Positions 18,872-28,876 of a stretch of DNA of 64,000 nt are shown here, piece after piece. Source of the DNA: Cyanobacteriota bacterium. Its GTDB lineage: Bacteria > Cyanobacteriota > Cyanobacteriia > PCC-6307 > Cyanobiaceae. Under the pieces are notes generated by a model. The model saw nothing but the letters and a program-made list of their open reading frames with translations. It was not told the origin of the DNA and did no database searches. Every line of letters starts with the position of its first letter. The first letter of the stretch is position 1. The stretch covers positions 17,462 through 81,461 of the forward strand of contig JAQCGH010000002.1 in NCBI GenBank assembly GCA_027620015.1, in the 5' to 3' direction. A program made the position numbers and the translations under genes.

Positions 18872-20518
18872 ATGGCCATCCCCGCCAGCGTGATCCAGCC
18901 CGACGCCATCGTGGTGGGCTCCGGCGCTACCGGCGGTGTGGCTGCCATGGTGCTGGCCGAGGCGGGGCTGAAAGTGCTGGTGCTGGAAGCCGGTCCTGAA
19001 CTCTCATCACGCCAGGCCTTCGGCAGCGAACCACTAAACACAGCCCGGCGTGTGGCCAACATCGCCAGTGGCAAGCAACGATTGCAGCGACACCATCCAG
19101 GCTTCTGGAAACACAATCCCCAGCTATTCGTCGATGAGCGGCTCAATCCCTACTCAACCCCAGACGACGCTCCATTTTTGTGGAGCCGGGGCCGGCAGGT
19201 GGGTGGCAAAAGTCTCACCTGGGGAGGCATCACCCTGCGCCTATCCGACTACGAATTTGGTGCCGCTGATCGCGATGGCCAGGGGGCAAGCTGGCCGATC
19301 GGCAGCGCCGAGCTAGCGCCTTATTACACCCAACTTGAGCAGTTGCTGGAGGTGCACGGCGCTTGCGACGGCCTGCCCCAGCTGCCCGATGGCCACTTCC
19401 AGCCACCCCTGCCCTTTACCCCTGGCGAGCGCCACCTGCAGCGCAGCATCGGCAACGAGCTCGGCTTGCCACTGATCCACTCGCGTGGCTTCAACCTGCA
19501 CCGGGGTGCGGGATGGCCACGTTCCGCCAGCCAGGGGCGCACGTTGGCAAGGGCCTTGGCAACGGGGCGCACCCAGGTGCGCAGCAACGCTGTGGTGAGC
19601 CATCTACTGATCGACGGCGACCATGCCCGGGGAGTGGTTCTGGTGGATGGCAAAACTGCAGTCCGCGAGCGAATTGAAGCGCCCTTGGTGGTGCTCTGCG
19701 CTTCAACTATCGAGACCCTAAGAATCCTGCTGCACTCGAGCGAAGCCCACCAGCCCGGCGGCCTAATCGACCCCTCCGGTTGCCTGGGGCGCTATCTGAT
19801 GGACCACGTCTCCAGCAGTCGTTTCTTTTCTATTCCCGGGATACCGGCCCTTGATGGGCCCACCGAACTTTCAGGTGCCGGTAGCTGCTTCATACCCAAC
19901 ACGGTCAATCTTGATGCTGGCAGCGAAGCTGATTTTTATGGCGGCTACGGCCTCTGGACAGCTATGCAGCGCTTTGATCCACCCACCCTGCTGCAGCGCC
20001 GCCGGGGGGAGGCGGTTGGTTTTCTGATCGGTCACGGCGACGTGCACGCCAACGCCGACAACCGGGTGACATTGAACGGCGAACGTCTCGATGCCTGGGG
20101 GCTACCCACCGCCCACATCAACTGCCGCTGGGGAGAGAACGAGAAGCGAATGGTGGCCCACATGCACCACCGCATGGAGGAGGTGGTGGCAGCTAGTGGG
20201 GGGCAAATCAGGCCTATTGAAGAGCTATTTGTGCTGCCGCTGCTGGAGCCCTGGATCCGTACCAGCCTGGCGGTGAGCACCGATGCGCCACCACCTGGTT
20301 ATTACATCCACGAACTCGGCGGCGCGCGCATGGCTAGCAAGCCTGAGGGAGGAGTGGTGAATCAGCTCAACCAGTGCTGGGGCGCTTCCAATGTGCTGGT
20401 TGTCGATGGGGCCTGCTGGCCCCGGGCCGGCTGGCAGAGCCCAACCCTCACCGAAATGGCCATTACATGGCGCGCCTGCGAAGCCGCTGCCCACAGATTG
20501 CGCCAAGGAACCCCGTAA
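18872..20518 (+). CDS. GMC family oxidoreductase
   Basis: The 548-residue flavoenzyme has an N-terminal FAD Rossmann motif (VVGSGATGGVAAMVLAEAGL, about residues 14-33). Its GMC C-terminal domain includes HELGGARMASKPEGG near residue 480, a NVLVVDGACWPRAGWQ strand and a closing PTLTEMAITWRACEAA helix. GMC enzymes oxidise alcohols or sugars, or act on polyols. The electron acceptor and substrate are not predictable here. No signal peptide is visible. It stands alone, between the tRNA terminator and its own terminator at 20615. Confidence 0.87.
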   Translation: MAIPASVIQPDAIVVGSGATGGVAAMVLAEAGLKVLVLEAGPELSSRQAFGSEPLNTARRVANIASGKQRLQRHHPGFWKHNPQLFVDERLNPYSTPDDAPFLWSRGRQVGGKSLTWGGITLRLSDYEFGAADRDGQGASWPIGSAELAPYYTQLEQLLEVHGACDGLPQLPDGHFQPPLPFTPGERHLQRSIGNELGLPLIHSRGFNLHRGAGWPRSASQGRTLARALATGRTQVRSNAVVSHLLIDGDHARGVVLVDGKTAVRERIEAPLVVLCASTIETLRILLHSSEAHQPGGLIDPSGCLGRYLMDHVSSSRFFSIPGIPALDGPTELSGAGSCFIPNTVNLDAGSEADFYGGYGLWTAMQRFDPPTLLQRRRGEAVGFLIGHGDVHANADNRVTLNGERLDAWGLPTAHINCRWGENEKRMVAHMHHRMEEVVAASGGQIRPIEELFVLPLLEPWIRTSLAVSTDAPPPGYYIHELGGARMASKPEGGVVNQLNQCWGASNVLVVDGACWPRAGWQSPTLTEMAITWRACEAAAHRLRQGTP

Positions 20519-20614
20519 CCCTTTTGCGATCTGGTGTCTATCGCCACAACCGGGTTGAGCAACCTGTCCAAAATGAAGTTGTCGACCTCTAAAGGGTCGG
20601 GCAAGGGAGACTCA

Positions 20615-20644
20615 GGCGGAGGTTGGCCCCTCCGCCCTTTTTTT
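20615..20644 (+). terminator. Rho-independent terminator of the GMC oxidoreductase gene
   Basis: An 8-bp stem GGCGGAGG/CCTCCGCC (20615-20622 and 20629-20636) with a 6-base loop is followed by CTTTTTTT. The T-run is on the plus strand only, so it serves the rightward gene and not the convergent DUF2811 gene. Confidence 0.88.
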
Positions 20645-20671
20645 ACTAATCGGCCACCAGGTCTGAAAAAT

Positions 20672-20941
20672 TCAGCGGCGCATGAACAGGCCGTTGAGGT
20701 AGTGCTGGCTCACCCCCTGATCGGCGCAGCCGTGTTGAAACAGGAAGCTGGACAGGGCTGAGGAGATCAAGCGGTATTGATCCCACTGGGGGTGGCTGCG
20801 CAGGAACTCGCGCATTCCATCAAATAAAACCTCTGGCACCTCCGCCTCCAGGCTGATGCTGCCGGCTTCTGCCTCCGGTAAACCTTCTGCGCAGCTGGGC
20901 TGCTCCATACATCGTTGGAGGTGACTGCGCTCGGCTGCCAT
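20672..20941 (-). CDS. DUF2811 family protein
   Basis: The 89-residue protein carries SLEAEVPEVLFDGMREFLRSHPQWDQYRLISSALSSFLFQHG. This corresponds to the DUF2811 core: a short strand, then two helices, with the HPxWDQxR motif. It resembles ribbon-helix-helix proteins in size and layout, but DNA binding is not shown. In-frame ATG codons give either 89 residues or a shorter form starting at MEQPSCAEG. A possible short gene (20965-21171) lies just upstream on the same strand. Confidence 0.8.
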   Translation of the reverse strand: MAAERSHLQRCMEQPSCAEGLPEAEAGSISLEAEVPEVLFDGMREFLRSHPQWDQYRLISSALSSFLFQHGCADQGVSQHYLNGLFMRR

Positions 20942-21383
20942 TAGGTAACAAGAGGTGGGGTTCCTCAGTAGGGCACATCACCGCCAGGTGCGTCAAAGCC
21001 CGAAAGCCAGACCGAAACCACACCGTTCTCAGCTGAGATTGCCTGTGCCGGCGGCTCCATAAGTGCGCAGTAATCACCCCAAAGCCTGCAGAGACTGCTG
21101 CTGCCGCTGCTGTCAAGACCAGGCTGAACAAAAGGAGTTATTCCCCAAGCGCCAGAGCTGAACTGGCTCAATGACCAAGTTTCTGGGGAAAACGCCTAAT
21201 AAACGGGGGGAAAGGCTTCAAAAATGTGGAAAACACCAACCAATAAGCAAAACTAATAAAATGGAGTCTCGCGAGACTTCCTGCGCGCCGAGAAAGCTGA
21301 GCCACGTCAAACCAACGGGATTAATTTCGAATTAGCCCTGCAAACACATTTTGTTGCTAATGCCCTGACATCTCACAGAGGGC
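20942..21383. other. Intergenic region with a 14-bp palindrome
   Basis: This stretch separates DUF2811 from the convergent end of the cbiX gene and is AT-richer than its surroundings between 21180 and 21330. Apart from the weak 68-residue frame, the visible structure is the perfect palindrome AGTCTCGCGAGACT at 21265-21278. No T-run follows it on either strand, so it is not an obvious terminator; a protein-binding site is possible. Confidence 0.5.
20965..21171 (-). CDS. Possible small protein (68 aa), unrecognised
   Basis: The frame opens with MSQFSSGAWGITPF and closes with SAENGVVSVWLSGFDAPGG. Its stop lies 23 bases upstream of the DUF2811 start, so it could be the first gene of a two-gene transcript. 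Codon use is unremarkable, no domain is recognised, and an overlapping frame on the same strand is also open. It may be non-coding. Confidence 0.3.
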   Translation of the reverse strand: MSQFSSGAWGITPFVQPGLDSSGSSSLCRLWGDYCALMEPPAQAISAENGVVSVWLSGFDAPGGDVPY

Positions 21384-22457
21384 TTAACTGCTGCGGCCCT
21401 GGAGCAGGGTTGTGGGACCGAGGGGATGGTCGGCGTGGGGATAGGGCGGATGGTGATGGCTGTGGCCGCCCACCTGAATCGGCACCCCATTGGGCTGGCA
21501 GGCACCGGTGCACTCGCGCTCACAGAGGTCGCAGCCATCGGTAAGCCCTTCGACATGGTGGTGGTGACTGTGCTGGGGCGCCCCAACCTCAGTCTCAAAG
21601 CCCAGCACCTGGGCCCGGTATTTGCACAGCGAGCAATTCATGTTGGCGTCACCGCGCACCACCTCCGCCACACGCTCCACAAAGGTCTCGAGCACACGGG
21701 GGTGATCTGCCAAATAGGAGGCCTTCAGGAACTCCACCTCGGGATGATCCTGGGCCACCCGCTCGGTGTGCTGCTGGATCCGGCTCACAAGCACCCCGGA
21801 AAATAAGAAATAGGGGAAAACGACAATCCGGCGATAGCCAAGTCTCACCACTTGGCGAAGTCCAGGCTCCACCAACGGAAAGGTGACCCCGGAATAAACC
21901 GTTTCGCCCCAGCCAAAACCAAAACCCTCCACCAACATCCGCGTCACCTTGGCGACATTGGAATTGGCATCGGGGTCGGAAGACCCCCGGCCCACCACAA
22001 CCAACATGGTTTCGTGCAGGGGCACCTCTGCAGCAGCGTCATCGAGAACTTCGCGAATCCGGGCCCCGGCGGCCTGAATCATCTTCAGGTCAACCCCCAG
22101 TTCGCGGCCGTAGTCGATACGCAGACCCGTCTCGGCCGCGTAGGTATTAAGCACCGAAGGGATGTCGTTTTTGGCATGACCCGCCGCAAACAACATCGCA
22201 GGTACGGCCAGCACGTGGCTAACACCCCGAACTCTCAACGACTCCAGGCCATCACGCAGGATCGGCCTAGCAAATTCCAGGTAGCCGTATTCAACAGGCA
22301 CCTCGGGCAGCAGCGCTTGGAGGCCCTTGGCTAGCTCAGCAAATTCGGCCACTGCCAAGCGATTGCGGCTGCCGTGGCCGCAAACCAACACCCCGATCGG
22401 GCCGAGGGGGCCAGCGCTCAGGTCGGGATGGGAGGGATAAACCATGGCCACTCGCAC
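21384..22457 (-). CDS. cbiX: Long-form sirohydrochlorin chelatase CbiX (cobaltochelatase)
   Basis: The 357-residue protein has two tandem CbiX chelatase repeats. The first carries the metal-binding CGHGSRN at about residues 27-33; in the second the His is replaced (VVGRGSSDP, near residue 155). The C-terminal tail holds the MNCSLC motif near residue 280, further Cys pairs and two His clusters (HSHHHH, HSHHHPPYPHADH). This is the long CbiX type, known to bind an Fe-S cluster and to insert Co2+ into sirohydrochlorin for cobalamin synthesis. Picocyanobacteria make pseudocobalamin, which fits. A ferrochelatase role for siroheme cannot be excluded. Confidence 0.88.
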   Translation of the reverse strand: MRVAMVYPSHPDLSAGPLGPIGVLVCGHGSRNRLAVAEFAELAKGLQALLPEVPVEYGYLEFARPILRDGLESLRVRGVSHVLAVPAMLFAAGHAKNDIPSVLNTYAAETGLRIDYGRELGVDLKMIQAAGARIREVLDDAAAEVPLHETMLVVVGRGSSDPDANSNVAKVTRMLVEGFGFGWGETVYSGVTFPLVEPGLRQVVRLGYRRIVVFPYFLFSGVLVSRIQQHTERVAQDHPEVEFLKASYLADHPRVLETFVERVAEVVRGDANMNCSLCKYRAQVLGFETEVGAPQHSHHHHVEGLTDGCDLCERECTGACQPNGVPIQVGGHSHHHPPYPHADHPLGPTTLLQGRSS

Positions 22458-22521
22458 TTAAGGGCGACCTTATTCCGGGAAGCAGCGAGCAGGATGATTA
22501 AATCCGGGCTGCTTTGACCTC

Positions 22522-23178
22522 ATGGCCCTGCGCCTTCCCCCATACCAGCCGTTGCCGGCCCCGCGCCCAGGGGGTGAGCTGCTTGAGGTGCCCATCGCCC
22601 AGCTGCGCCCCACCCAGCTCTGCGTAGGGATCGCTGAAGTGCGGAGCAGGCTGCGCGATTTCGGTGCCGAAGATGCCCGCGAACGCCACTCTTACCTCAA
22701 CAGCAAGCCCGTACCTTTAGTGCGCGGCGGCGATGGCACGATGTGGATGGTCGACCGCCACCACCGCCTACGAGCCCTGATCGAGATCGAACCCGGCGCT
22801 AGCGCCTGCGGATACGTGGTGCTCGAGCTGGAAAGCAGCCAACCCGAGCAGGCGCTTGAAGCCCTACATCGACGTGGCTGGCTTTACCTCTATGACGGCA
22901 GGGGCCTTGGACCCTTGCCCCCCAGCGCCTTACCAAAGCAGCTCACAGGCCTACAGGACGACCCCTACCGCAGCCTGGTGTGGAAGCTGAAACAAGAGGG
23001 GGTCATAGCCCCCGCACCGCTGATTCCCTTCCATGAATTCCGCTGGGGAGCCTGGCTGCGCAGCCGCCCCCTGCCGCCCTTCAGCTCCCAGCAACTTGAG
23101 CCGGCCCTGTCCCGCGCTCGCACCCTGGCCCTCTCCCGCGCCGCCGCCCACTTGGCGGGCTGGAAAGGCGCGCCTTAA
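22522..23178 (+). CDS. ParB-like domain protein
   Basis: The 218-residue protein has a ParB/sulfiredoxin-type fold. A LEVPIAQLRPTQLCVG strand-helix leads to the DRHHRLRAL motif near residue 77. A characteristic C-terminal segment follows (DPYRSLVWKLK, then PFHEFRWGAWLRSR). It resembles the ParBc_2 group of uncharacterised proteins rather than the chromosome-segregation ParB; the helix-turn-helix and CTP-binding GERR box of true ParB are absent. It is divergent from cbiX with 64 bases between. Function is unknown. Confidence 0.75.
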   Translation: MALRLPPYQPLPAPRPGGELLEVPIAQLRPTQLCVGIAEVRSRLRDFGAEDARERHSYLNSKPVPLVRGGDGTMWMVDRHHRLRALIEIEPGASACGYVVLELESSQPEQALEALHRRGWLYLYDGRGLGPLPPSALPKQLTGLQDDPYRSLVWKLKQEGVIAPAPLIPFHEFRWGAWLRSRPLPPFSSQQLEPALSRARTLALSRAAAHLAGWKGAP

Positions 23179-23189
23179 TCCCGAGCCGC

Positions 23190-23309
23190 ATGATTCCAAG
23201 CTGGCTTCACTTGCCGGATCTGGTTGGTTTGCTGATGGCGAGCGTGCTCATAGGCCCATTCGGCCTCGGCTGGCTGAACCAGGAGGAGCCCACGGACCTG
23301 CCTAGTTAG
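23190..23309 (+). CDS. Candidate 39-aa single-helix membrane protein
   Basis: This short frame starts at the ATG at 23190 and ends at the TAG at 23307-23309. It encodes one hydrophobic segment (DLVGLLMASVLIGPFGLGWL) between a short amphipathic start and an acidic tail (NQEEPTDLPS). It lies 11 bases after the ParB-like gene. No clear Shine-Dalgarno sequence is visible. The organisation resembles the one-helix proteins common in thylakoid complexes, but no family is recognised. Confidence 0.4.
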   Translation: MIPSWLHLPDLVGLLMASVLIGPFGLGWLNQEEPTDLPS

Positions 23310-23362
23310 GTAATCGTTGACGCCGCCGCGGGCAGGAAAACCAACCAGGAGCTAGGTAAAAG

Positions 23363-24118
23363 TTGGCGCCCCGTGCTCGTGTTGCGCTGAGCCCGCCCGG
23401 GGACAGCTTGGGGCCTACCTCTACGCTTTCTCCAAGTTCAACAGACGAGCTGGTGGCAAAGGACGAAACGAGTAGGGGCGAGGAACTGCAAGGCCTGGGC
23501 TGGACACCTGAGGAGGTGCGCCTATACGAGGAGCTGTGGGAATACCGGCAGCGCTGGGGCGCCATCAACCTGGAGCCGGAAGATCGGGTTTTACTGCGGC
23601 GAGCTGAAGCAGCCCTGCCAAAGCGGGTAGCCCACGGCAAAAGCTCGCTGAAAAAAACACTGCAGCAGAAGTCGTACTACCGCTGGCTTTGTCTCTATCG
23701 AGATGCCATGCTCGCCGCCGCCGATGGTCTTGGCCTGCAGCACGGCGAAGAAGCAGCCTGGGTGATTCTGCTCGAAGCCGAGTTACGCGCCCTGGATCAC
23801 TACGAACCGGTACTGGGGTTGCCTGACACCATCAAGGCCAAGGCACTACTGCCGGCCCGGGAGGCCTGGATCGCTGCAATCGCCGTCCAGGGCAGGGAGC
23901 TCAGCTTCGACTTCGACGCACCGCTGGAAGCCCTCAAGCAGCAGGAAGCCACTAGTTGGAAGCCCCTACGCAGCGATGCAGCTAGCTCCTATCCAGTCCT
24001 CGAAGCTGGCGCCGCAGCCAATTTCCGCAACCAGGCAAACCAGGAAATAGCCCAGCTGATCCGAGCCACCTTCCCTTCTCTCAAAGACAGCGACAAGCCG
24101 GAGCCCCCAAGCGCCTAA
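23363..24118 (+). CDS. Conserved hypothetical protein (about 250 aa)
   Basis: The soluble, helix-rich protein has a low-complexity N-terminus (Pro/Ser-rich to about residue 40) and then a folded part beginning near GWTPEEVRLYEELWEYRQRWG. Trp, Arg and Glu are frequent, and no catalytic motif stands out. The start is unclear. TTG at 23363 gives 251 residues; a GTG near residue 31 (MAKDETSRG) would drop the disordered leader. Its end overlaps the convergent glgP stop by 4 bases. I do not recognise the family. Confidence 0.7.
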   Translation: MAPRARVALSPPGDSLGPTSTLSPSSTDELVAKDETSRGEELQGLGWTPEEVRLYEELWEYRQRWGAINLEPEDRVLLRRAEAALPKRVAHGKSSLKKTLQQKSYYRWLCLYRDAMLAAADGLGLQHGEEAAWVILLEAELRALDHYEPVLGLPDTIKAKALLPAREAWIAAIAVQGRELSFDFDAPLEALKQQEATSWKPLRSDAASSYPVLEAGAAANFRNQANQEIAQLIRATFPSLKDSDKPEPPSA

Positions 24119-26535
24119 GGCGCCGGGGTGCCTTCGCTGACCTGTACAGGCACCCGGCCCACCTTCCAAATACGCTCGGCATAGTCAGAGATCGAGCGGT
24201 CACTGCTGAAGAAGCCACAGCGCATCGTGTTGTGCAACGACATTCGCGCCCAGCTTCCCCGGTCGAGCCAAGCATCATCGACGGCGTTTTGAGCGCGGCG
24301 GTAGTCGGCTACATCCGCCATCACCCGGAAGGGATCGTGGCTGGTGAGGCTCGCAAGCAGAGGATGGAATAGCTCGCCATCACCCTCGCTGAAGTATCCA
24401 GAGCCAATCAACTCGAGGGCCTGGCGCACGGCCGGGTCCTGCTCGATCCAGGGCATAGGGTGATAACCGCTGTGACCCAGCTGCTCGATCTGTTCTGCGG
24501 TGTGGCCGAAGAGGAAGAAATTCTCCGCCCCAACGCAGTCGCGGATTTCGATGTTGGCCCCATCGAGCGTACCAATCGTGACCGCGCCATTGAGAGCCAT
24601 CTTCATGTTGCCGGTGCCGGAGGCCTCCTTACCAGCGGTTGAGATCTGCTCGGAGAGATCCACCGCCGGATACACCAGCTGGCCCAAGCTGACGCTGAAG
24701 TTGGGCAGGAACACCACCTTGAGGCGGCCATCCATTGCCGGATCCATGTTGACCACGTCGGCGATACCGACCAGCAGGCGGATGATCAACTTGGCCAGGG
24801 CATAGCCCGGAGCTGCCTTGCCACCGAACACAAAGGTGCGCGGCGGCAGGTCTTCACCGGCGCGGATACGCAAGTAGCGCTCAACGATCTGCAGGGCCGC
24901 CAGGTGCTGGCGCTTGTATTCGTGGATGCGCTTGACCTGCACATCGAAAAGGGAGGTGTGGTCCACCAGCAACCCCAGCTCGCGGCGCATGTACTGGGCG
25001 AGGCGCTGCTTACCGAGATCCCGCACCGCCTGCCAGCGCTTCAGGAAGGCAGGGTCGTCGGCAAAGGCGGCAAGCCCTTGCAACTCCTCGAGGTGGGTAC
25101 GCCAGCGATCGCCGATCGCCTCGTCGAGCAGGGCCGCCAGTGGTGGGTTAGCCACCGCTAGCCAGCGCCGCGGCGTAACTCCATTGGTGACATTGGTGAA
25201 GCGCTCCGGCCAGATCCTGGCCAGATCAGCAAACAGGTGCTGCTTCAGCAAGGTGCTGTGCAGCTCGGCCACGCCATTGACGTGGTGGCTTCCCACTACC
25301 GCTAAGTGGGCCATGCGCACGCGTCGCTGTGGACCCTCCTCAATTAGGGAAATGCGCTGCAGGATTTGGGAATCGCCGGGATAGCGAATCCGGGCCATGC
25401 GCAGGAAGCGGGTGTTTATCTCGTAGATGATCTCCAGCTGGCGGGGCAGCAACTGCTCAAACAGCTCCACGCCCCAGGTTTCCAGGGCCTCAGGCAGCAG
25501 GGTGTGGTTGGTGTAACTGATGCTGGCGGTGGTGATCGACCAAGCGGTATCCCAATCGATGCCGTACTCATCCATCAGCAGCCGCATCAACTCAGCCACT
25601 GCGATGGCTGGATGGGTGTCGTTTAGCTGCAGTGCAAACTTTCGGTGAAAGTCGGTCACCTCCAGGCCCTGGCCCCGCAGGATGCGGAACATGTCCTGAA
25701 GTGAGCAGCTGACGAAGAAGATCTGCTGGGAGAGGCGCAGGCGCTTGCCCTGGTCCAGCTCGTCGTTGGGGTAGAGCACCTTCGAGAGGGTCTCCGCCTG
25801 CATCTTGCGCAACACGGCCCTGGTGTAGTCCCCGGCGTTAAAGGAAGCGAAGTCAAAGGCCTCTGGAGCCACCGCAGACCAGAGCCGCAAGGTGTTCGCA
25901 GTGTTTACGCCATAGCCAAGGATCGGCGTGTCGTAAGCGACGCCGATCACGGTGTGTTCACCGATCTGCACCGGATAGCTCCACTCCGGACGGATCACCT
26001 CCCAGGGATTGCCATGGGCCAGCCACGGATCGGTGCTCTCCACCTGACCGTGGGGGGTGATCTGCTGGCGGAAAATGCCGAATTCATATCGGATGCCATA
26101 GCCGATCGCAGGCAGCTCCAGCGTCGCCATCGACTCCTGGAAGCAGGCGGCCAGCCGCCCTAAACCACCATTGCCAAGACCGGGTTCGGGCTCCTCAGCG
26201 ATCAGCTCCTCGAGGTTCAAGCCCAAGCTGGTGCAGGCCTCCCGGGCTGCCTCAGCCAAGCCCAAATTCACTAAATTATTTTCCAGGTGAGGGCCCAGTA
26301 GGTATTCCGCCGATAAATAAGTGGCCGTGCGGACATGCTCGCGGGTGTAGGTGTCGGCGGTGTCGACCCAGTTTTTGAGCAGACGATCACGCACTGCCAA
26401 AGCAAGGCAGCGGTAATGGTCGTGGCTGGTAGCCAGGGAGCTGGACTTGGCCTGACTGAAGAAGAGATGCCTTTGCATCGACTCCTTCAACGCCTGACTA
26501 TCGGCTGAGGCCATCCCTGACTCCCTGCAAAGCAA
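24115..26535 (-). CDS. glgP: Glycogen phosphorylase
   Basis: GlgP releases glucose 1-phosphate from glycogen, the night-time carbon store of cyanobacteria. The PLP-binding segment [27 protein letters not shown] carries the Schiff-base Lys near residue 645. The N-terminal [19 protein letters not shown] signature and the RIHEYKRQ segment are also present. The frame gives 806 residues; an in-frame ATG at residue 8 (MASADSQ) may be the true start. The stretch after EWSYPVQIG (about residue 187) is shorter than in the enzymes I know, apparently missing a surface loop. It is divergent from glnN. Confidence 0.94.
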   Translation of the reverse strand: MLCRESGMASADSQALKESMQRHLFFSQAKSSSLATSHDHYRCLALAVRDRLLKNWVDTADTYTREHVRTATYLSAEYLLGPHLENNLVNLGLAEAAREACTSLGLNLEELIAEEPEPGLGNGGLGRLAACFQESMATLELPAIGYGIRYEFGIFRQQITPHGQVESTDPWLAHGNPWEVIRPEWSYPVQIGEHTVIGVAYDTPILGYGVNTANTLRLWSAVAPEAFDFASFNAGDYTRAVLRKMQAETLSKVLYPNDELDQGKRLRLSQQIFFVSCSLQDMFRILRGQGLEVTDFHRKFALQLNDTHPAIAVAELMRLLMDEYGIDWDTAWSITTASISYTNHTLLPEALETWGVELFEQLLPRQLEIIYEINTRFLRMARIRYPGDSQILQRISLIEEGPQRRVRMAHLAVVGSHHVNGVAELHSTLLKQHLFADLARIWPERFTNVTNGVTPRRWLAVANPPLAALLDEAIGDRWRTHLEELQGLAAFADDPAFLKRWQAVRDLGKQRLAQYMRRELGLLVDHTSLFDVQVKRIHEYKRQHLAALQIVERYLRIRAGEDLPPRTFVFGGKAAPGYALAKLIIRLLVGIADVVNMDPAMDGRLKVVFLPNFSVSLGQLVYPAVDLSEQISTAGKEASGTGNMKMALNGAVTIGTLDGANIEIRDCVGAENFFLFGHTAEQIEQLGHSGYHPMPWIEQDPAVRQALELIGSGYFSEGDGELFHPLLASLTSHDPFRVMADVADYRRAQNAVDDAWLDRGSWARMSLHNTMRCGFFSSDRSISDYAERIWKVGRVPVQVSEGTPAP

Positions 26536-26691
26536 AAGTCTGGGGCTGGCTACTCAAATTCGCAGGAGCGTGGTCACGAATACCGCACACGTCAAGCCAA
26601 AACCAATCGCGGAGAGGGTATCAACCGCAGCAAAGCGTGGAGGGGGGAGCGGCTTTGGGTAGGTGAACTGAAGTTAATTGGCGAATTTTTC

Positions 26692-28860
26692 ATGCCGTCC
26701 CAATCACGCCTTCAAGCGCTCGAAAAGATTCTCAGCCGCCCCTGCGCACCTACAGCCCCGATTCAGACCCTCGATGAGCTCTGGGCTAGCGACGTTTTCA
26801 CCCTCGACAAGATGAAAGCGGCGCTGCCGAAGGAGATTTTTAAATCCGTGCAGCGCACAATCAAGGAGGGCAGCAAACTCGACGTTTCTTTAGCGAACGT
26901 GGTGGCTCAGGCCATGAAGGAGTGGGCCACTGCACGAGGGGCTCTGTATTACTCCCACGTTTTTTATCCGCTCACAAACTCCACCGCCGAGAAGCACGAC
27001 GGCTTCATCTCACCCCAAGGAGACGGCACGGTCTTCGCCGAATTCACCGGCAAGGTGCTGGTGCAGGGGGAGCCCGACGGCTCCTCCTTTCCCAATGGCG
27101 GCATCCGCTCCACCTTTGAAGCTCGCGGCTACACCGCCTGGGATATCACTAGTCCCGCCTGGCTGATGGAGACACCCAACGGTGTCACCCTCTGCATCCC
27201 CACCGTCTTCGTCTCGTGGACTGGCGAGGCTCTCGACAAAAAAACCCCCCTGCTGCGCTCGATCGCAGCCGTAAACAAACAGGCCCACAGGCTGCTCAGC
27301 CTGCTGGGGGAAACCACCATCGCCCCGGTCAACTCCAGCTGCGGCGCCGAGCAGGAGTACTTCCTGATCGACAGCGCCTACGTGCCCCTAAGGCCGGACC
27401 TACTGCTTGCTGGTCGCACCCTGTTCGGTCGCCCATCCGCCAAGGGCCAGCAATTTGACGATCACTACTTCGGCTCCATCCCGGAGCGGGTGCAGGTTTT
27501 CATGCAGGAGGTGGAGAGGCAGATGTATCGATTGGGAATTCCAGCCAAAACCCGCCACAACGAGGTGGCCCCATCCCAATTTGAAATTGCGCCTTTCTTC
27601 GAGGCCGCCAACGTTGCCACCGACCACCAGCAGCTCACCATGACCCTTCTGCGCAGCACTGCGAAGAAACATGGTCTGGCCTGCCTCCTGCACGAGAAGC
27701 CCTTCGCCGGCATCAACGGCTCTGGGAAACACGTCAACTGGTCGATCGGCAACGCCACCCAGGGGAACCTGCTCGATCCGGGCAAGACGCCCCATGAAAA
27801 CCTGCAGTTCCTGATGTTCTGCGGAGCGGTGATCCGCGGCGTGCACATGTATGGCCCCCTGCTGCGGGCCGTGATCGCCACCGCCAGCAACGACCACCGC
27901 CTCGGCGCCAACGAAGCCCCGCCAGCAATCATTTCGGTTTATCTGGGCAGCCAACTGGAGGATGTGTTCAACCAGATCCGCGAGGGCCGGCTCTCCGGCT
28001 CGGCCCTTGGTGGCGTGATGGACTTCGGTGTGGATACGTTGCCGGAATTCGACAAGGACGCCGGCGATCGCAATCGCACCTCGCCCTTCGCCTTCACTGG
28101 CAACCGCTTTGAGTTTCGCGCTGTCGGCTCCAACCAGTCCGTGGCCGGTCCCCTAGTTGCCCTGAACACGATCCTGGCCGATTCCCTCGCCTGGATCTCC
28201 AGCGAACTGGAGGCCAAGCTGGGCAGTGGCTATGGCCTTGAGGAAGGGGCTCTGGCCGTGCTCAAGACCCTGATCGAAAAGCACGGCGCAGTCGTGTTTG
28301 GCGGCAATGGCTATTCAGATGAATGGCACCGCATGGCAGTTGAGGAAAGGGGTCTGGAAAACCTGCGCACCACCGCTGATGCCCTACCGGTGTTGGAGCG
28401 CCAATCAATCCGCGATTTGTTCGAGCGCACCGGCGTACTTTCAGCTGTTGAGCTGCAGAGCCGCTTCGAGGTTTATGCCGAGCAATACATCCTGGCGATT
28501 GATGTGGAAGCAAAGCTGGCTGTTCAAATCGCCCGCACCCAGGTGTATCCGGCGGCGATCCGATACCTCGGCGAACTAGCTGAGTCCCTGCAACTGCAGA
28601 GTTCCCTAGGAATTCAGGTATCGCCGGAAACCTCCAAGGAGGTGGCTGGGCTATGCCAGTCGTTGATGGTCATCAGCGGCCAGCTGCAAGCCGCCATCGA
28701 CCACCCCCCCCACGGCACCGAAGCCCACATGCGCTACTCCGCCGACACCCTGGTGCCGTTGATGGCCGAACTCCGTGTGGTGGTTGACGGTCTTGAGGCC
28801 CTAGTGGACGACAACCTCTGGCCTCTGCCCACCTATCAGGAGATGTTGTTCGTGCGGTGA
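26692..28860 (+). CDS. glnN: Glutamine synthetase type III
   Basis: GlnN makes glutamine from glutamate, ammonia and ATP. The 722-residue length and motifs identify the GSIII class rather than GlnA: EQEYFLID near residue 223, [30 protein letters not shown] near residue 345, and [20 protein letters not shown] near residue 465. In other cyanobacteria glnN is induced by nitrogen starvation through NtcA. I found no clear GTA-N8-TAC site in the 156-base gap shared with glgP. glnA is not in this window. Confidence 0.95.
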   Translation: MPSQSRLQALEKILSRPCAPTAPIQTLDELWASDVFTLDKMKAALPKEIFKSVQRTIKEGSKLDVSLANVVAQAMKEWATARGALYYSHVFYPLTNSTAEKHDGFISPQGDGTVFAEFTGKVLVQGEPDGSSFPNGGIRSTFEARGYTAWDITSPAWLMETPNGVTLCIPTVFVSWTGEALDKKTPLLRSIAAVNKQAHRLLSLLGETTIAPVNSSCGAEQEYFLIDSAYVPLRPDLLLAGRTLFGRPSAKGQQFDDHYFGSIPERVQVFMQEVERQMYRLGIPAKTRHNEVAPSQFEIAPFFEAANVATDHQQLTMTLLRSTAKKHGLACLLHEKPFAGINGSGKHVNWSIGNATQGNLLDPGKTPHENLQFLMFCGAVIRGVHMYGPLLRAVIATASNDHRLGANEAPPAIISVYLGSQLEDVFNQIREGRLSGSALGGVMDFGVDTLPEFDKDAGDRNRTSPFAFTGNRFEFRAVGSNQSVAGPLVALNTILADSLAWISSELEAKLGSGYGLEEGALAVLKTLIEKHGAVVFGGNGYSDEWHRMAVEERGLENLRTTADALPVLERQSIRDLFERTGVLSAVELQSRFEVYAEQYILAIDVEAKLAVQIARTQVYPAAIRYLGELAESLQLQSSLGIQVSPETSKEVAGLCQSLMVISGQLQAAIDHPPHGTEAHMRYSADTLVPLMAELRVVVDGLEALVDDNLWPLPTYQEMLFVR

Positions 28861-28876
28861 GCCCGGCTGAGCCCGA

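Noticed and set aside
26536..26691. NtcA site in the glgP-glnN gap
   Set aside because: GTA triplets occur, but none is followed by TAC after eight bases, so I cannot support an NtcA box.
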